A stretch of DNA of 64,000 nucleotides from Mycobacterium conspicuum (GCF_010730195.1 NZ_AP022613.1:868001-932000), one strand, 5' to 3'; shown: positions 34,359 through 42,815, counted from the stretch's first letter. A program made the numbers and translations. Notes: a model not told the origin generated them from the letters alone.

Positions 34359-36515
34359 TCAGTCCAAGCGGTAGCGGATCAGCCGAGAACTGTTGGTCAC
34401 CACCGCAACCGAGGACGCGTTGTGCAGGATCGCGGCCAGCACGGGGGACAGCGCCCCGCCCGCCCCGATCAGTAACCCGGCCGCGTTGACGGCGATGGAC
34501 ATGCCGTAGTTCTCCCGGATCACGTCGACGGCCCGCGCGCCCAGGTCGCGCACGTCGAGCAGGCGGTGCAGGTCGTCGTTGGCCAGGGCCACGTCGGCGG
34601 TCTCGACCGCGACGTCAGTTCCGGCCAGCCCCATGGCAATTCCGATATCGGCGGCCGCCAGCGCCGGGGCGTCGTTGATGCCGTCGCCGACCATGCCGAC
34701 GACGTAGCCCTCGCCCTGCAGGTCGCGCACCACCTCGAGCTTGTGCTCCGGCATCACCTCGGCGCGCCATTCGTCGATTCCCAGCTCGTTGGCGACGACT
34801 TCGGCGATGTCGGGATGATCGCCGGTGAGCATGACGATCCGGCGAATGCCGTTGGCCCGCAACTTCTTCAGCACCGCGGCCGCCTCGGGCCGCACTTCGT
34901 CGCGCAGGCTGATCAACCCGACCAGCGTGCCGTCCACCGCGAGCAGCAACGGCGTCTCGGCCTGGCGGCGCAGCCTGGCGACCCACTCCGACGCCTTCTT
35001 CGACACCTTGACCTTCTCGGCGCGCAGCAGCGACGGACTGCCCAGCAGCAGGGTCCGCCCGTCGGCCCAGGTGCGCATGCCCAGGCCCACCAACACCTCG
35101 CACTCCTCGTGCGGCGGGATGCTGATGTGGCGTTCCTCGGTCGAGCGGATCACCGCTTCGGCCAGCGGGTGACGGGAGTGGATCTCCGAGCTCGCGGCAT
35201 AGGCCAGCACCTGCTCCGGCTGCCAATCGGAGTGCATGGCAACGATATTGGTGACGACCGGCCGCCCGACCGTCAACGTCCCGGTCTTGTCGAACACGAT
35301 CGCGTCGACTCGGCCCGCCTGTTCGAGGTGGGATCCGCCCTTGATCAGGATGCCGCGGCGGGCGCCGTTGCCGATCGCCGCGCTGATCGCGGTCGGGGTG
35401 GCCAGTCCGACCGCGCACGGGCAGGCGATCAGCAGCATGGTCATCGCGCGCCGGACGTCGCCGGTGACGGCCAGGGTGATCGCCGACACGATGAACGAGG
35501 TCGGCACGAAGCGGCGGGAGAAGTTCTCGCCGACCGTCTGGATGGGCGCCCGATCATGTTGCGCCTCTTCGACTCTGGTGATGATGCGCCCGATGGCGGT
35601 CTGGTTGCCGACGGCTTCGGCGCGCACCACCAGCCGCCCGCGCACGACGACCGAACCGGCGTGCACATGTGACCCCACGCCCACGCTGACGGGCAGGTTC
35701 TCACCGGTGATCGCGGACTGGTTGACGACGGCCTCGCCGTCGAGGACGTCGCCGTCGACCGGGATCGCGATGTGGTCGTGCACCACCACTTGGTCGCCGA
35801 TCTGCAACGTGTCGATCGGCACCTGCACTTCGGCGCCGTCGGCCAAACGCACCCACGCCGTGTCCTGGTTGCCGCGCAACAACTCCGAGATGGCCCGCCG
35901 GGTCCGTCGCAGCGTCAGATCCTGCAGGTACTCGCCGATGTTGAGCAGCCACAGCACGGTCAGCGCGACCACGTTCTCGCGCAGGATGAGGCTGGCCACC
36001 GTCGCCGCCGAGACCAGCGCATCGGTGCCGGCCCGACCCGAGCGCAGCGAGCGCAGCGCGCCGCGCAGGAACGGGTAGCCGGTGAAGATGGTCACGCCGC
36101 TGGCGACCACCCGGCCGCTCGCGCCGAGCAGCGGCGGGCGCGCGAACACGTAGCGGCGCACGCCCAGCAGGGCCAGCGCGGCGCCGCCGATGACCATGCG
36201 CAGCACGTCGGTGTTGCGGATCTCCGAGGAGTGCGGCGCGCGGGCCGGTATCAGCTCGGCCGCGACGTGCGCGGCGTCGTCGATCGCCTTCAGGACGGCG
36301 GCGCGGTCGCAACGCTTGGGGGAGTACCACACCACGACGGATCCGGTGCGCGGGTAGGCGTGCACCACCCGCACCCCGTTGCACTGGGCGACGGCATCTT
36401 CGACCGCGACGGCGCGCCTGGCGTTGCACCGGACCCATGCGACCCGAACGCGCATTCGCCCCGCCGCGTCCGAAACTACCTCTAGGGCAGCATCTTTGGT
36501 GAGTGCGAGGGTCAC
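34359..36515 (-). CDS. ctpC: P1B-type metal-exporting ATPase CtpC
   Basis: Heavy-metal efflux ATPase; CtpC exports Zn2+/Mn2+ and protects mycobacteria in metal-rich phagosomes. The N-terminal HMA-like fold lacks the CxxC motif (RMRVRVAWVRCNARRAVAVE). Intact core: TGENLPVSVG (actuator), ACPCAVGLATPTA (membrane metal site CPC), DKTGTLTVGRPV (phospho-Asp), MLTGDHPDIAE and VGMVGDGINDAPALAAADIG. It is 718 residues, the length of the M. tuberculosis protein. GTG start nine bases after pacL1, so the two form an operon; an inverted repeat upstream of pacL1 may control both. Confidence 0.96.
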   Translation of the reverse strand: MTLALTKDAALEVVSDAAGRMRVRVAWVRCNARRAVAVEDAVAQCNGVRVVHAYPRTGSVVVWYSPKRCDRAAVLKAIDDAAHVAAELIPARAPHSSEIRNTDVLRMVIGGAALALLGVRRYVFARPPLLGASGRVVASGVTIFTGYPFLRGALRSLRSGRAGTDALVSAATVASLILRENVVALTVLWLLNIGEYLQDLTLRRTRRAISELLRGNQDTAWVRLADGAEVQVPIDTLQIGDQVVVHDHIAIPVDGDVLDGEAVVNQSAITGENLPVSVGVGSHVHAGSVVVRGRLVVRAEAVGNQTAIGRIITRVEEAQHDRAPIQTVGENFSRRFVPTSFIVSAITLAVTGDVRRAMTMLLIACPCAVGLATPTAISAAIGNGARRGILIKGGSHLEQAGRVDAIVFDKTGTLTVGRPVVTNIVAMHSDWQPEQVLAYAASSEIHSRHPLAEAVIRSTEERHISIPPHEECEVLVGLGMRTWADGRTLLLGSPSLLRAEKVKVSKKASEWVARLRRQAETPLLLAVDGTLVGLISLRDEVRPEAAAVLKKLRANGIRRIVMLTGDHPDIAEVVANELGIDEWRAEVMPEHKLEVVRDLQGEGYVVGMVGDGINDAPALAAADIGIAMGLAGTDVAVETADVALANDDLHRLLDVRDLGARAVDVIRENYGMSIAVNAAGLLIGAGGALSPVLAAILHNASSVAVVTNSSRLIRYRLD

Positions 36516-36524
36516 GTCAGCGCG

Positions 36525-36806
36525 TCAGTGGTCGTGCTCGTGCACGTTACCGACGGCCGGTGGGGGGGCCTCTTCGCCGATGCGCTCGCGCGCCTCGGCC
36601 ATCACGTCGGCGATCTTGAGCCGCGCCGACTCGGCGGCCTCCTCGGCCTTGCGGGTCCCGCGCAGCCCGAGCTCGGCGCTTCTGACGGCGGTCTCGTGCA
36701 GCGGAGCCTTGTTGAGGGCTTTGCGCGCCAGTTCGTAGGCGGTGACTCCGACGAATCCCGTGACTACCGTCCCCGCGGCCTTTGCCAACAGCCCGTACAC
36801 CGCCAT
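36525..36806 (-). CDS. pacL1: PacL1-like metal-binding membrane chaperone for CtpC
   Basis: A 93-residue DUF1490 protein. An N-terminal membrane helix (GTVVTGFVGVTAYELARKAL), a long amphipathic helix (EEAAESARLKIADVMAEARERIGEE) and a His-rich C-terminus ending HEHDH. PacL proteins, described in M. tuberculosis, stabilise their partner P-ATPase and bind zinc through a short C-terminal Asp/His motif. Here the expected leading Asp is Asn (NVHEHDH). The ATG at 36806 gives the usual length. It is the first gene of the pacL1-ctpC operon. Confidence 0.9.
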   Translation of the reverse strand: MAVYGLLAKAAGTVVTGFVGVTAYELARKALNKAPLHETAVRSAELGLRGTRKAEEAAESARLKIADVMAEARERIGEEAPPPAVGNVHEHDH

Positions 36807-36860
36807 TCGCCCTAACCTTCCGTGCTGGTGTGTCTGCGTTGTGCCGACGTTAACATCGAA

Positions 36861-36878
36861 ATATTGCGATATCAATAT
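36861..36878. promoter_or_regulatory. Candidate operator upstream of pacL1-ctpC
   Basis: ATATTG and CAATAT form a perfect 6-bp inverted repeat around CGATAT, 55 bases upstream of pacL1 and 52 bases upstream of the divergent gene. AT-rich dyads of this kind are typical of ArsR/SmtB-type metal sensors. The regulator is not encoded nearby. Confidence 0.5.
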
Positions 36879-36929
36879 GGATCGCGCCGGCCGCGCAACC
36901 CGCGCAGCCTTCCCCCGTACGCTGAGCGG

Positions 36930-37646
36930 GTGCAAGAGGCAGCCAAAGCCGACATCCTCGCCGCGCTGGACGACAGCGGCAAGCGGCTGGTTTCGATGGT
37001 TCGGCAACTCGATCCGGAGCGCGCCGCGCGGCCTGTGCCCGGGCTCGCCTGGACGGCCGTGGAGACCGCGGCGCACGTGGTCACCGTGCTTGGTCGGCTG
37101 CTCGGCGATCGTCGACGCGGCGCCACCAACGAGGAGGTCGCCGAGCTGAACGCGACCTGCCTCTCGGAGTACACCGACCGAGACATCGCCGACGTCGCCG
37201 ACCGGCTGGAGGCAAGTCTGCGGACCGTGATCGACCGCGTCTACGCCAAGGTCGACTTCGACCGGCAGTATCCGTTCCACGGTGGATCGACGATCTCGGC
37301 CGGTGGCGGCGCCCGGTGGATCCTGTGCGAGGTGCTCGTGCACGGTTACGACATCGCCGCCGCGACCGGAATCGAATGGGGCATTCCGGCCGCGGAGGCG
37401 TCCCTCGCGATTCGTGGCCCCGCCGAGTCGATGAATCGGCTGAGTGAGAGCGCGAGCTCGACCCGGCACCGGGTCTGTCTGGGGCAGGACGACATCGTCG
37501 AATTCGTCGCGTCTTCGGGGGCCGGGTCCGCCGGTGTCGGGCCGATCGACGCGCAACCCCGCGAGTTGCTCCTGGGTTTGTTCAAAAGAATTGACGTGTC
37601 CGATCCGCGGTTGGCGCTGCTTCTCGCCGATCTGCCCAATCTCTAG
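36930..37646 (+). CDS. MDMPI/DinB-fold protein
   Basis: A 238-residue protein with the N-terminal helical bundle of the mycothiol-dependent maleylpyruvate isomerase family: KRLVSMVRQLDPERAARPVPGLAWTAVETAAHVVTVLGRLL, with the metal-ligand His of AAHV and a later LVHGYDIA (His). These proteins often carry out or assist mycothiol-dependent reactions, but most have no known substrate. I chose the GTG at 36930; the frame is open upstream through the operator region. I do not recall this gene beside ctpC in M. tuberculosis. It converges on the TIGR03089 gene. Confidence 0.75.
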   Translation: MQEAAKADILAALDDSGKRLVSMVRQLDPERAARPVPGLAWTAVETAAHVVTVLGRLLGDRRRGATNEEVAELNATCLSEYTDRDIADVADRLEASLRTVIDRVYAKVDFDRQYPFHGGSTISAGGGARWILCEVLVHGYDIAAATGIEWGIPAAEASLAIRGPAESMNRLSESASSTRHRVCLGQDDIVEFVASSGAGSAGVGPIDAQPRELLLGLFKRIDVSDPRLALLLADLPNL

Positions 37647-37655
37647 GTCGTTCCC

Positions 37656-38372
37656 TTAGAACACCCGGGTGACCTTCTCCGTCTCGATGCGGCGCCGCAT
37701 GGCGGCCGGATCGGGGTTGGCGACCTGCACCAGCGACGCGCCGACGGCCAGCACCGACAGCAGGCCGTCCACCAGTTCGTCGGGCCCGGTCCATGGGGCG
37801 GTGGACAGCACCCGGTCGTTTGATGTCAAACCCCTTGCCGCCGCGGATGTTTCGCACGCGGCCAGCACCTCGTCCACCGATCGGCCCGCCAGCGCGGGTC
37901 CGGGAGCCCGTTCGGGAACTATCTGGTCGCCGTGCACCCGCACCGCGGTCGCGTAGTCGGTGACGCCGATCGGCACGTCGGGCGCGGGCCTGCCGAACGG
38001 GTCCAGCGACAGCACCGCGACTTCGCCGCCGGCCACCGCCATGTCGGCCTCGTCGAGCCGCTCGCCCGTGCACAACGCGAGGTCGGCCGGGCCGTCCAAA
38101 ACAGCCTCGGCGCCGATCCACCACACCCCGAACAACACCGCCGCCGTCTGCCAATGCGCCGGAAGCAGGATCGCGATCCGGCTCGACGGGCCGGCGCCGA
38201 GCTCGTCGCGCAACAGGTTGCCGGTCTTGGCGGCCCAGTTGGCCAGGGTCACTCCGGACAGCTCGATCCGCTCGCCGGACGCGTCGTCGTAGTAGGTGAT
38301 GCGCGGGCCGACCGGGTCGGCGCGCAGCATCGGGTCCAGGATCGCCCCGCTGAGCGTGCTCAGTTGATGCAC
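37656..38372 (-). CDS. TIGR03089 family protein (truncated AMP-binding-like)
   Basis: A protein of about 238 residues belonging to an actinobacterial family that resembles only the N-terminal part of acyl-adenylating enzymes: PRITYYDDASGERIELSGVTLANWAAKTGNLL, RIAILLPAHWQTAAVLFGVWWIGAEAV and SNDRVLSTAPWTGPDELVDGLLSVLAVGASLV. No AMP-binding P-loop or C-terminal domain is present, so catalysis is doubtful. Counterpart of Rv3268 in position. The GTG at 38372 overlaps the end of the LCP gene by 13 bases; a CTG at 38363 and an ATG about 13 codons in are alternatives. Confidence 0.8.
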   Translation of the reverse strand: MHQLSTLSGAILDPMLRADPVGPRITYYDDASGERIELSGVTLANWAAKTGNLLRDELGAGPSSRIAILLPAHWQTAAVLFGVWWIGAEAVLDGPADLALCTGERLDEADMAVAGGEVAVLSLDPFGRPAPDVPIGVTDYATAVRVHGDQIVPERAPGPALAGRSVDEVLAACETSAAARGLTSNDRVLSTAPWTGPDELVDGLLSVLAVGASLVQVANPDPAAMRRRIETEKVTRVF

Positions 38373-39829
38373 TCCGGCTTGTCGGAGCCGGCGGTGAGGA
38401 CCGGCGACGGCGGGGGCGCGCCGGGCGGCCCGGGTTTGGACGCGGCCGCGGGGGTCACCTGGCCGCTGGTGCCCCCCGACAGCCCGGAGCCCGGGCCGGT
38501 GTAGTCGTTGGCCAGCACCACCTTGACCGATCCCTGCGGTATCGACGTGTCGGCGATGACCGGCAGCCCGCCCAGTTCCTTGGACACCTGCTGGGCGCCC
38601 AAGTCGTCGGCCTTGGCCGCCCGCACCTGGCTGCTCTTGACGTGGCCGCCCTCGTTGTTGCCGACGGTTCCCGTGGTGAACCCCTTGGAGCTCAACACAT
38701 CCGACACCGCCGCCGCCAGCCCGTTGATGTCGGTGTCGTTGACCACGTCGGCGCTGGTCTTGGCGGGCGTGTAGGCCAGCTCCTCGGTCTTGCCCTGAGA
38801 TTGGTTGTCCAGCAGGCTGGCGACCCAGTCCTGCACCTGGTGCGGGTCCACCCGGACCACGCTTTGCATGCCGTCGTCGCTCCAGCCGGATCCGTCCAGC
38901 ACCGGGATGGTGGCGAAGGCGACCTTTCCGCCGGCGAGCTTTTGCAGCTGCCGCAGGAAATCCATCACGTCCCAGCCCGACGAGATCACCATGGAGCGCT
39001 GCACGGCCTGCTCCAGCCGGTCCAGCGTGGCCGGGCTGGACAACGTCCTGCCCGAGATGACCCGGTGGGCGAGTGAGGCCATCACCGCCTGCTGACGCAC
39101 CACCCGGTCCAGGTCTCCGCGTGGCAGGTCGTGACGCTGGCGCACGAAGCTGAGGGCTTGCGGACCGTCGAGCCGCTGGCGGCCGGCGGGGAAGTCGGCA
39201 CCCGAAAGTGGTTCGAACACAGCCTCTTTGAGGCACACGTCAACGCCGCCGAGCGCGTCGGTGATCAGTGCGAAACCGAGCAGTCCGATCTCGGCGTAAT
39301 GATCGACGGTGACACCGGTGAGGTCGGCGACGGTCTTGATCAGGGCCTCGCGGCCGGCCTCGGTGCCCGCGGCCTCGGCCTCGGCGGCCGACGCGCCGGC
39401 CCGCACCAGGCTGGCCCGCTTGGCCTCCCGGGTCTGGCCGTAGACGCCGTTGATCTTGGTCTTGCCCAGACCCTGGGCCTGGACATAGGAGTCGCGCGGG
39501 ATCGAGATCGCGGTCGCCGACTTCCCGTTGTTGGGAATCCGGACCAGGATGATGGTGTCGGTGTTGGTGGCCTCCTCGTCGCCGGCCCGCAACGTCGCAA
39601 GCTCCTCGGCCGACAAGGGATTGCCGTGGGCGTCGGTGCGGCTGTCCACGCCGACCAGCAAAATGTCGATCGCGCCGTCGTCGCCGCCCTTGCCCAGCGA
39701 CGGCGCGGACATGTGAAAGATGCCGTCCTCGAAGGCGTGCACGTTGCTCCACGCCACCCCGGTGCCGACAACGACCGCGACGGCCAGCGTGGTGGAGAGC
39801 GCACGAATCACACGGTGCACAGGCATCAC
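38360..39829 (-). CDS. LytR-CpsA-Psr (LCP) family ligase
   Basis: A 489-residue membrane-anchored LCP enzyme; its homolog Rv3267 (Lcp1/CpsA2) attaches arabinogalactan to peptidoglycan. One N-terminal helix (ALSTTLAVAVVVGTGVAW), then the LCP domain with LLVGVDSRTDAHG, TIILVRIPNNG, ISIPRDSYVQAQGLGKTKINGVYG and SFVRQRHDLPRGDLDRVVRQQ, and a C-terminal LytR_C domain (IKVVLAND-like segment VKVVLANDYTGPG) ending in a Pro/Gly-rich tail. Adjacent GTG and ATG starts at 39829/39826. It lies next to rmlD-wbbL, which make the rhamnose linker it attaches. Confidence 0.92.
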   Translation of the reverse strand: MMPVHRVIRALSTTLAVAVVVGTGVAWSNVHAFEDGIFHMSAPSLGKGGDDGAIDILLVGVDSRTDAHGNPLSAEELATLRAGDEEATNTDTIILVRIPNNGKSATAISIPRDSYVQAQGLGKTKINGVYGQTREAKRASLVRAGASAAEAEAAGTEAGREALIKTVADLTGVTVDHYAEIGLLGFALITDALGGVDVCLKEAVFEPLSGADFPAGRQRLDGPQALSFVRQRHDLPRGDLDRVVRQQAVMASLAHRVISGRTLSSPATLDRLEQAVQRSMVISSGWDVMDFLRQLQKLAGGKVAFATIPVLDGSGWSDDGMQSVVRVDPHQVQDWVASLLDNQSQGKTEELAYTPAKTSADVVNDTDINGLAAAVSDVLSSKGFTTGTVGNNEGGHVKSSQVRAAKADDLGAQQVSKELGGLPVIADTSIPQGSVKVVLANDYTGPGSGLSGGTSGQVTPAAASKPGPPGAPPPSPVLTAGSDKPECIN

Positions 39830-39914
39830 ACTAGGTTACTTGCGACACACCGGCATGCGGGGTAGCCAGCCCCGGCGTGCCCGGGCCGCGCCCGGGGCAT
39901 GTCAGACTCAACGC

Positions 39915-40808
39915 ATGTTGGGCAGGTTGGTCATCACAGGTGCGGGCGGGCAGCTCGGCGGCGTATTGGCGGCCCAGGCCTCTGAAAAGGGCTCTGACCA
40001 GGGCTCTGAAAAGGGCTCTGACGTGCTGGCGCTGACGTCGTCGCAGTGGGACATCACCGACCCCGAGGCCGCCGAGCGGATCGTCCGCAAGGGCGACGTC
40101 GTGATCAACTGCGCGGCCTACACCAACGTCGACGGCGCCGAGAGCGACGAGTCGAGGGCGCACGCGGTCAACGTCACCGGCCCAGGCCACATCGCCCGGG
40201 CCTGCGCGCGCGCCGGCGCCCGGCTGATCCACGTCTCCACCGACTACGTGTTCGGCGGTGACCCGGCGGCGCCGCGGCGGCCCTACGAGCCCAGCGACCC
40301 GACCGCACCCCTGGGGGTGTACGGGCATACCAAGCACGCCGGTGAACTGGCCGTATTGGACGCCTTGCCGGAGGCCGTCGTGGTGCGCACGGCCTGGGTC
40401 TACACCGGCGGGACCGGCAGGGACTTCGTCGCCGTCATGCGCCGGCTGGCGGCCGGGGACGGCCCGGTGGAGGTGGTCGACGACCAGGCCGGTTCGCCGA
40501 CCTACGTTGCCGACCTGGCCGCCGCGCTGCTGGAGGTGGCCGGCGCGGGTGTGTCGGGGCCCATCCTGCACGCGGCCAACGGGGGCGAGACGTCCCGATT
40601 CGAGCAGGCGCGCGCCGTGTTCGAGCTATGCGGCGCCGACCCGGAGCGGGTGCAGCCGGTTCCCACCACGAAAAACCCGCGCCCGGCGCCCCGGCCGGGC
40701 TATTCGGCGCTGGGCAGCCGGGAATCGGCCGAACACGGCCTGACGCCGCTAAGGCCCTGGCGCAGTGCGCTTGTCGCGGCGCTGGCTGCCGCTAATCTCA
40801 ACGCGTGA
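39915..40808 (+). CDS. rmlD: dTDP-4-dehydrorhamnose reductase RmlD
   Basis: Last step of dTDP-L-rhamnose synthesis, needed for the rhamnose linker between arabinogalactan and peptidoglycan. Short-chain dehydrogenase: NAD(P) motif GAGGQLGG, INCAAYTNVDGAE, STDYVFGG, and the catalytic region around YGHTKHAGE, where the Y-x-x-x-K motif is intact (Tyr and Lys). A 12-base tandem repeat inserts Ser/Glu/Lys/Gly/Asp units shortly after the cofactor loop. It is 297 residues. Stop overlaps the wbbL start by four bases. Confidence 0.95.
   Translation: MLGRLVITGAGGQLGGVLAAQASEKGSDQGSEKGSDVLALTSSQWDITDPEAAERIVRKGDVVINCAAYTNVDGAESDESRAHAVNVTGPGHIARACARAGARLIHVSTDYVFGGDPAAPRRPYEPSDPTAPLGVYGHTKHAGELAVLDALPEAVVVRTAWVYTGGTGRDFVAVMRRLAAGDGPVEVVDDQAGSPTYVADLAAALLEVAGAGVSGPILHAANGGETSRFEQARAVFELCGADPERVQPVPTTKNPRPAPRPGYSALGSRESAEHGLTPLRPWRSALVAALAAANLNA
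39980..40022 (+). repeat. 12-bp tandem repeat inside rmlD
   Basis: CTCTGAAAAGGG alternates with CTCTGACCAGGG for about 3.6 units of 12 bases, in frame, encoding SEKG/SDQG repeats at about residues 23-36 of RmlD. The order A-B-A-B' makes a 24-base higher-order repeat. Confidence 0.9.
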
Positions 40809-41698
40809 CTGACGTGCTGCCGGTCGTGGCGGTGACCTACTCCCCGGGCCCGCACCTGGAGCGTTTCCTGGCCTCGCTGTCACACGCCACCGAGCGTCCG
40901 GTGAGCGTGGTGTTGGCCGACAACGGCTCCACCGACGGGATGCCGCAGGCCGCGGTCGAGCGCTACCCGAACGTGCGGCTGTTCGAGACCGGAGGCAACC
41001 TCGGGTACGGAACCGCGGTGAACCGCGCGGTCGCGGCGCTCACCCCCGAAGAGGGCGCCGACGACGAGTGGCTCATGGTGGCCAACCCCGACGTGCAATG
41101 GGGCCCCGGCAGCATCGACGCCCTGCTCGACGCCGCCGCCCGCTGGCCGCGCGCGGGGGCGCTGGGCCCGCTGATCCGGGACCCCGAAGGGGCGGTGTAT
41201 CCGTCGGCGCGCCACCTGCCGAGCCTGATCCGCGGCGGCATGCACGCGGTGGTCGGACCGTTCTGGCGTGGCAATCCGTGGACCGCGGCCTACCGCCAGG
41301 AGCGGCAGGAGCCCACTGAACGGCCGGTGGGCTGGTTGTCCGGCTCGTGCCTGCTGGTGCGCCGGTCCGCGTTCAGCGAGGTGGGCGGATTCGACGAGCG
41401 CTACTTCATGTACATGGAGGACGTCGACCTCGGCGACCGGCTCGGCCGGGCGGGCTGGCTCAACATCTATGTGCCGTCGTCGGAAGTCCTGCACCATCTG
41501 GGCCATTCCACCGGGCGCGATCCGGCGATCCACCTGGCGGCGCATCACAAAAGCACGTATCAGTTCCTCGCCGACCGGCATCCCGGTTGGCGGCGGGCCC
41601 CGCTGCGATGGACGCTGCGGGCATCGTTGGCGCTGCGGTCGCGTCTGATGGTGCGCAGCTCGCGCCGCAGGTTGCTCAAGGAAGAAGGGCGGCGCTGA
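40805..41698 (+). CDS. wbbL: Rhamnosyltransferase WbbL
   Basis: GT2 glycosyltransferase that adds L-rhamnose from dTDP-rhamnose to GlcNAc-PP-decaprenol to build the arabinogalactan linker; essential in mycobacteria. GT-A motifs: VVLADNGSTDGMPQA, VANPDVQWGPGSI (DxD-like region), WLSGSCLLVRRSAF and FMYMEDVDLGDRLG. It is 297 residues. GTG start within the rmlD stop; the next gene begins directly after its stop, so rmlD-wbbL-manC form one unit. Confidence 0.95.
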   Translation: MTDVLPVVAVTYSPGPHLERFLASLSHATERPVSVVLADNGSTDGMPQAAVERYPNVRLFETGGNLGYGTAVNRAVAALTPEEGADDEWLMVANPDVQWGPGSIDALLDAAARWPRAGALGPLIRDPEGAVYPSARHLPSLIRGGMHAVVGPFWRGNPWTAAYRQERQEPTERPVGWLSGSCLLVRRSAFSEVGGFDERYFMYMEDVDLGDRLGRAGWLNIYVPSSEVLHHLGHSTGRDPAIHLAAHHKSTYQFLADRHPGWRRAPLRWTLRASLALRSRLMVRSSRRRLLKEEGRR

Positions 41699-42778
41699 AT
41701 GACGACCTCCGACGTCGATGCGGTGGTGCTGGTCGGCGGCAAGGGCACCCGGCTGCGGCCGCTGACGCTCTCGGCGCCCAAGCCCATGCTGCCCACCGCG
41801 GGACTGCCGTTCCTCACCCACCTGCTGTCCCGGATCGCCGGGGCCGGAATCGAACACGTGGTGCTGAGCACGTCGTATGAGGCCGGGGTGTTCGAGTCGG
41901 AGTTCGGCGACGGGTCCAAGCTGGGCTTGCAGATCGACTACGTGACCGAGGCCAGCCCGCTGGGCACCGGTGGCGGCATCGCCAACGTCGCCGACCATCT
42001 GCGCCACGACACCGCCATGGTGTTCAACGGGGATGTGCTCTCCGGCGTCAACCTGGGCGAGCTGCTGGAATTCCACCAGACCAACGGTTCGGATGTGACC
42101 CTGCACCTGGTGCGGGTCGGCGACCCGCGGGCGTTCGGCTGTGTGCCCACCGACGAAAAGGGCCGCGTCGTCGCGTTTTTGGAGAAGACGCAGGACCCGC
42201 CGACCGATCAGATCAACGCGGGCTGCTACGTCTTCAACCGCGCCATCCTGGACCGGATCCCGCGGGGCCGCCAGGTTTCGGTGGAGCGCGAGGTGTTCCC
42301 GGCGCTGCTGTCCGACCCCGGCGTGAAGGTGTGCGGCTACGTCGACGCCACCTACTGGCGCGACATGGGCACGCCCGAAGACTTCGTGCGGGGTTCGGCC
42401 GATCTGGTGCGTGGCATCGCCCCGTCGCCGGCCCTGCAGGGCCACCGCGGCGAACAGTGGGTGCACGACGGCGCGGCGGTGTCTCCCGGCGCGGTGCTGA
42501 TCGGCGGCACGGCCGTCGGGCGGGGCGCCGAGATCGGGCCGGGCGTGCGGCTCGACGGCGCGGTGATTTTCGACGGCGTCAAGGTCGAAGCCGGCAGCGT
42601 CATCGAGCGCTCGATCATCGGCTTCGGTGTGCGGGTCGGCCCGCGGGCGCTGATCCGCGACGGCGTGATCGGCGACGGGGCCGACATCGGGGCGCGCTGC
42701 GAGCTCCTGCGCGGCGCCCGGGTGTGGCCGGGCGTCGCCATTCCCGACGGCGGGATCCGCTACTCCTCCGACGTGTAG
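41699..42778 (+). CDS. manC: Mannose-1-phosphate guanylyltransferase (Rv3264c type)
   Basis: Sugar-1-phosphate nucleotidylyltransferase that supplies GDP-mannose for mannosides and lipoglycans; the M. tuberculosis homolog Rv3264c is named manB or manC. N-terminal catalytic motif VLVGGKGTRLRPLTLSAPKPMLP, then VFNGDVLSGV, INAGCYVFNR and YWRDMGTPEDF; the C-terminal part is a left-handed beta helix of hexapeptide repeats (GAVLIGGTAVGRGAEIGPGVRL). The start follows the wbbL stop without a gap. A 16-bp palindrome lies just after its end. Confidence 0.93.
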   Translation: MTTSDVDAVVLVGGKGTRLRPLTLSAPKPMLPTAGLPFLTHLLSRIAGAGIEHVVLSTSYEAGVFESEFGDGSKLGLQIDYVTEASPLGTGGGIANVADHLRHDTAMVFNGDVLSGVNLGELLEFHQTNGSDVTLHLVRVGDPRAFGCVPTDEKGRVVAFLEKTQDPPTDQINAGCYVFNRAILDRIPRGRQVSVEREVFPALLSDPGVKVCGYVDATYWRDMGTPEDFVRGSADLVRGIAPSPALQGHRGEQWVHDGAAVSPGAVLIGGTAVGRGAEIGPGVRLDGAVIFDGVKVEAGSVIERSIIGFGVRVGPRALIRDGVIGDGADIGARCELLRGARVWPGVAIPDGGIRYSSDV

Positions 42779-42799
42779 CTTCCAGCTTCCGTGCCGGCG

Positions 42800-42815
42800 G
42801 TCACGCTAGCGTGAC
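42800..42815. terminator. Perfect 16-bp palindrome between convergent genes
   Basis: GTCACGCTAGCGTGAC is fully self-complementary and can fold as a 6-bp stem with a CTAG loop. It lies 22 bases after the manC stop and contains the stop codon of the opposing NUDIX gene. Placement fits a bidirectional terminator, although no U-tract follows; it could also be a protein-binding dyad. Confidence 0.45.
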
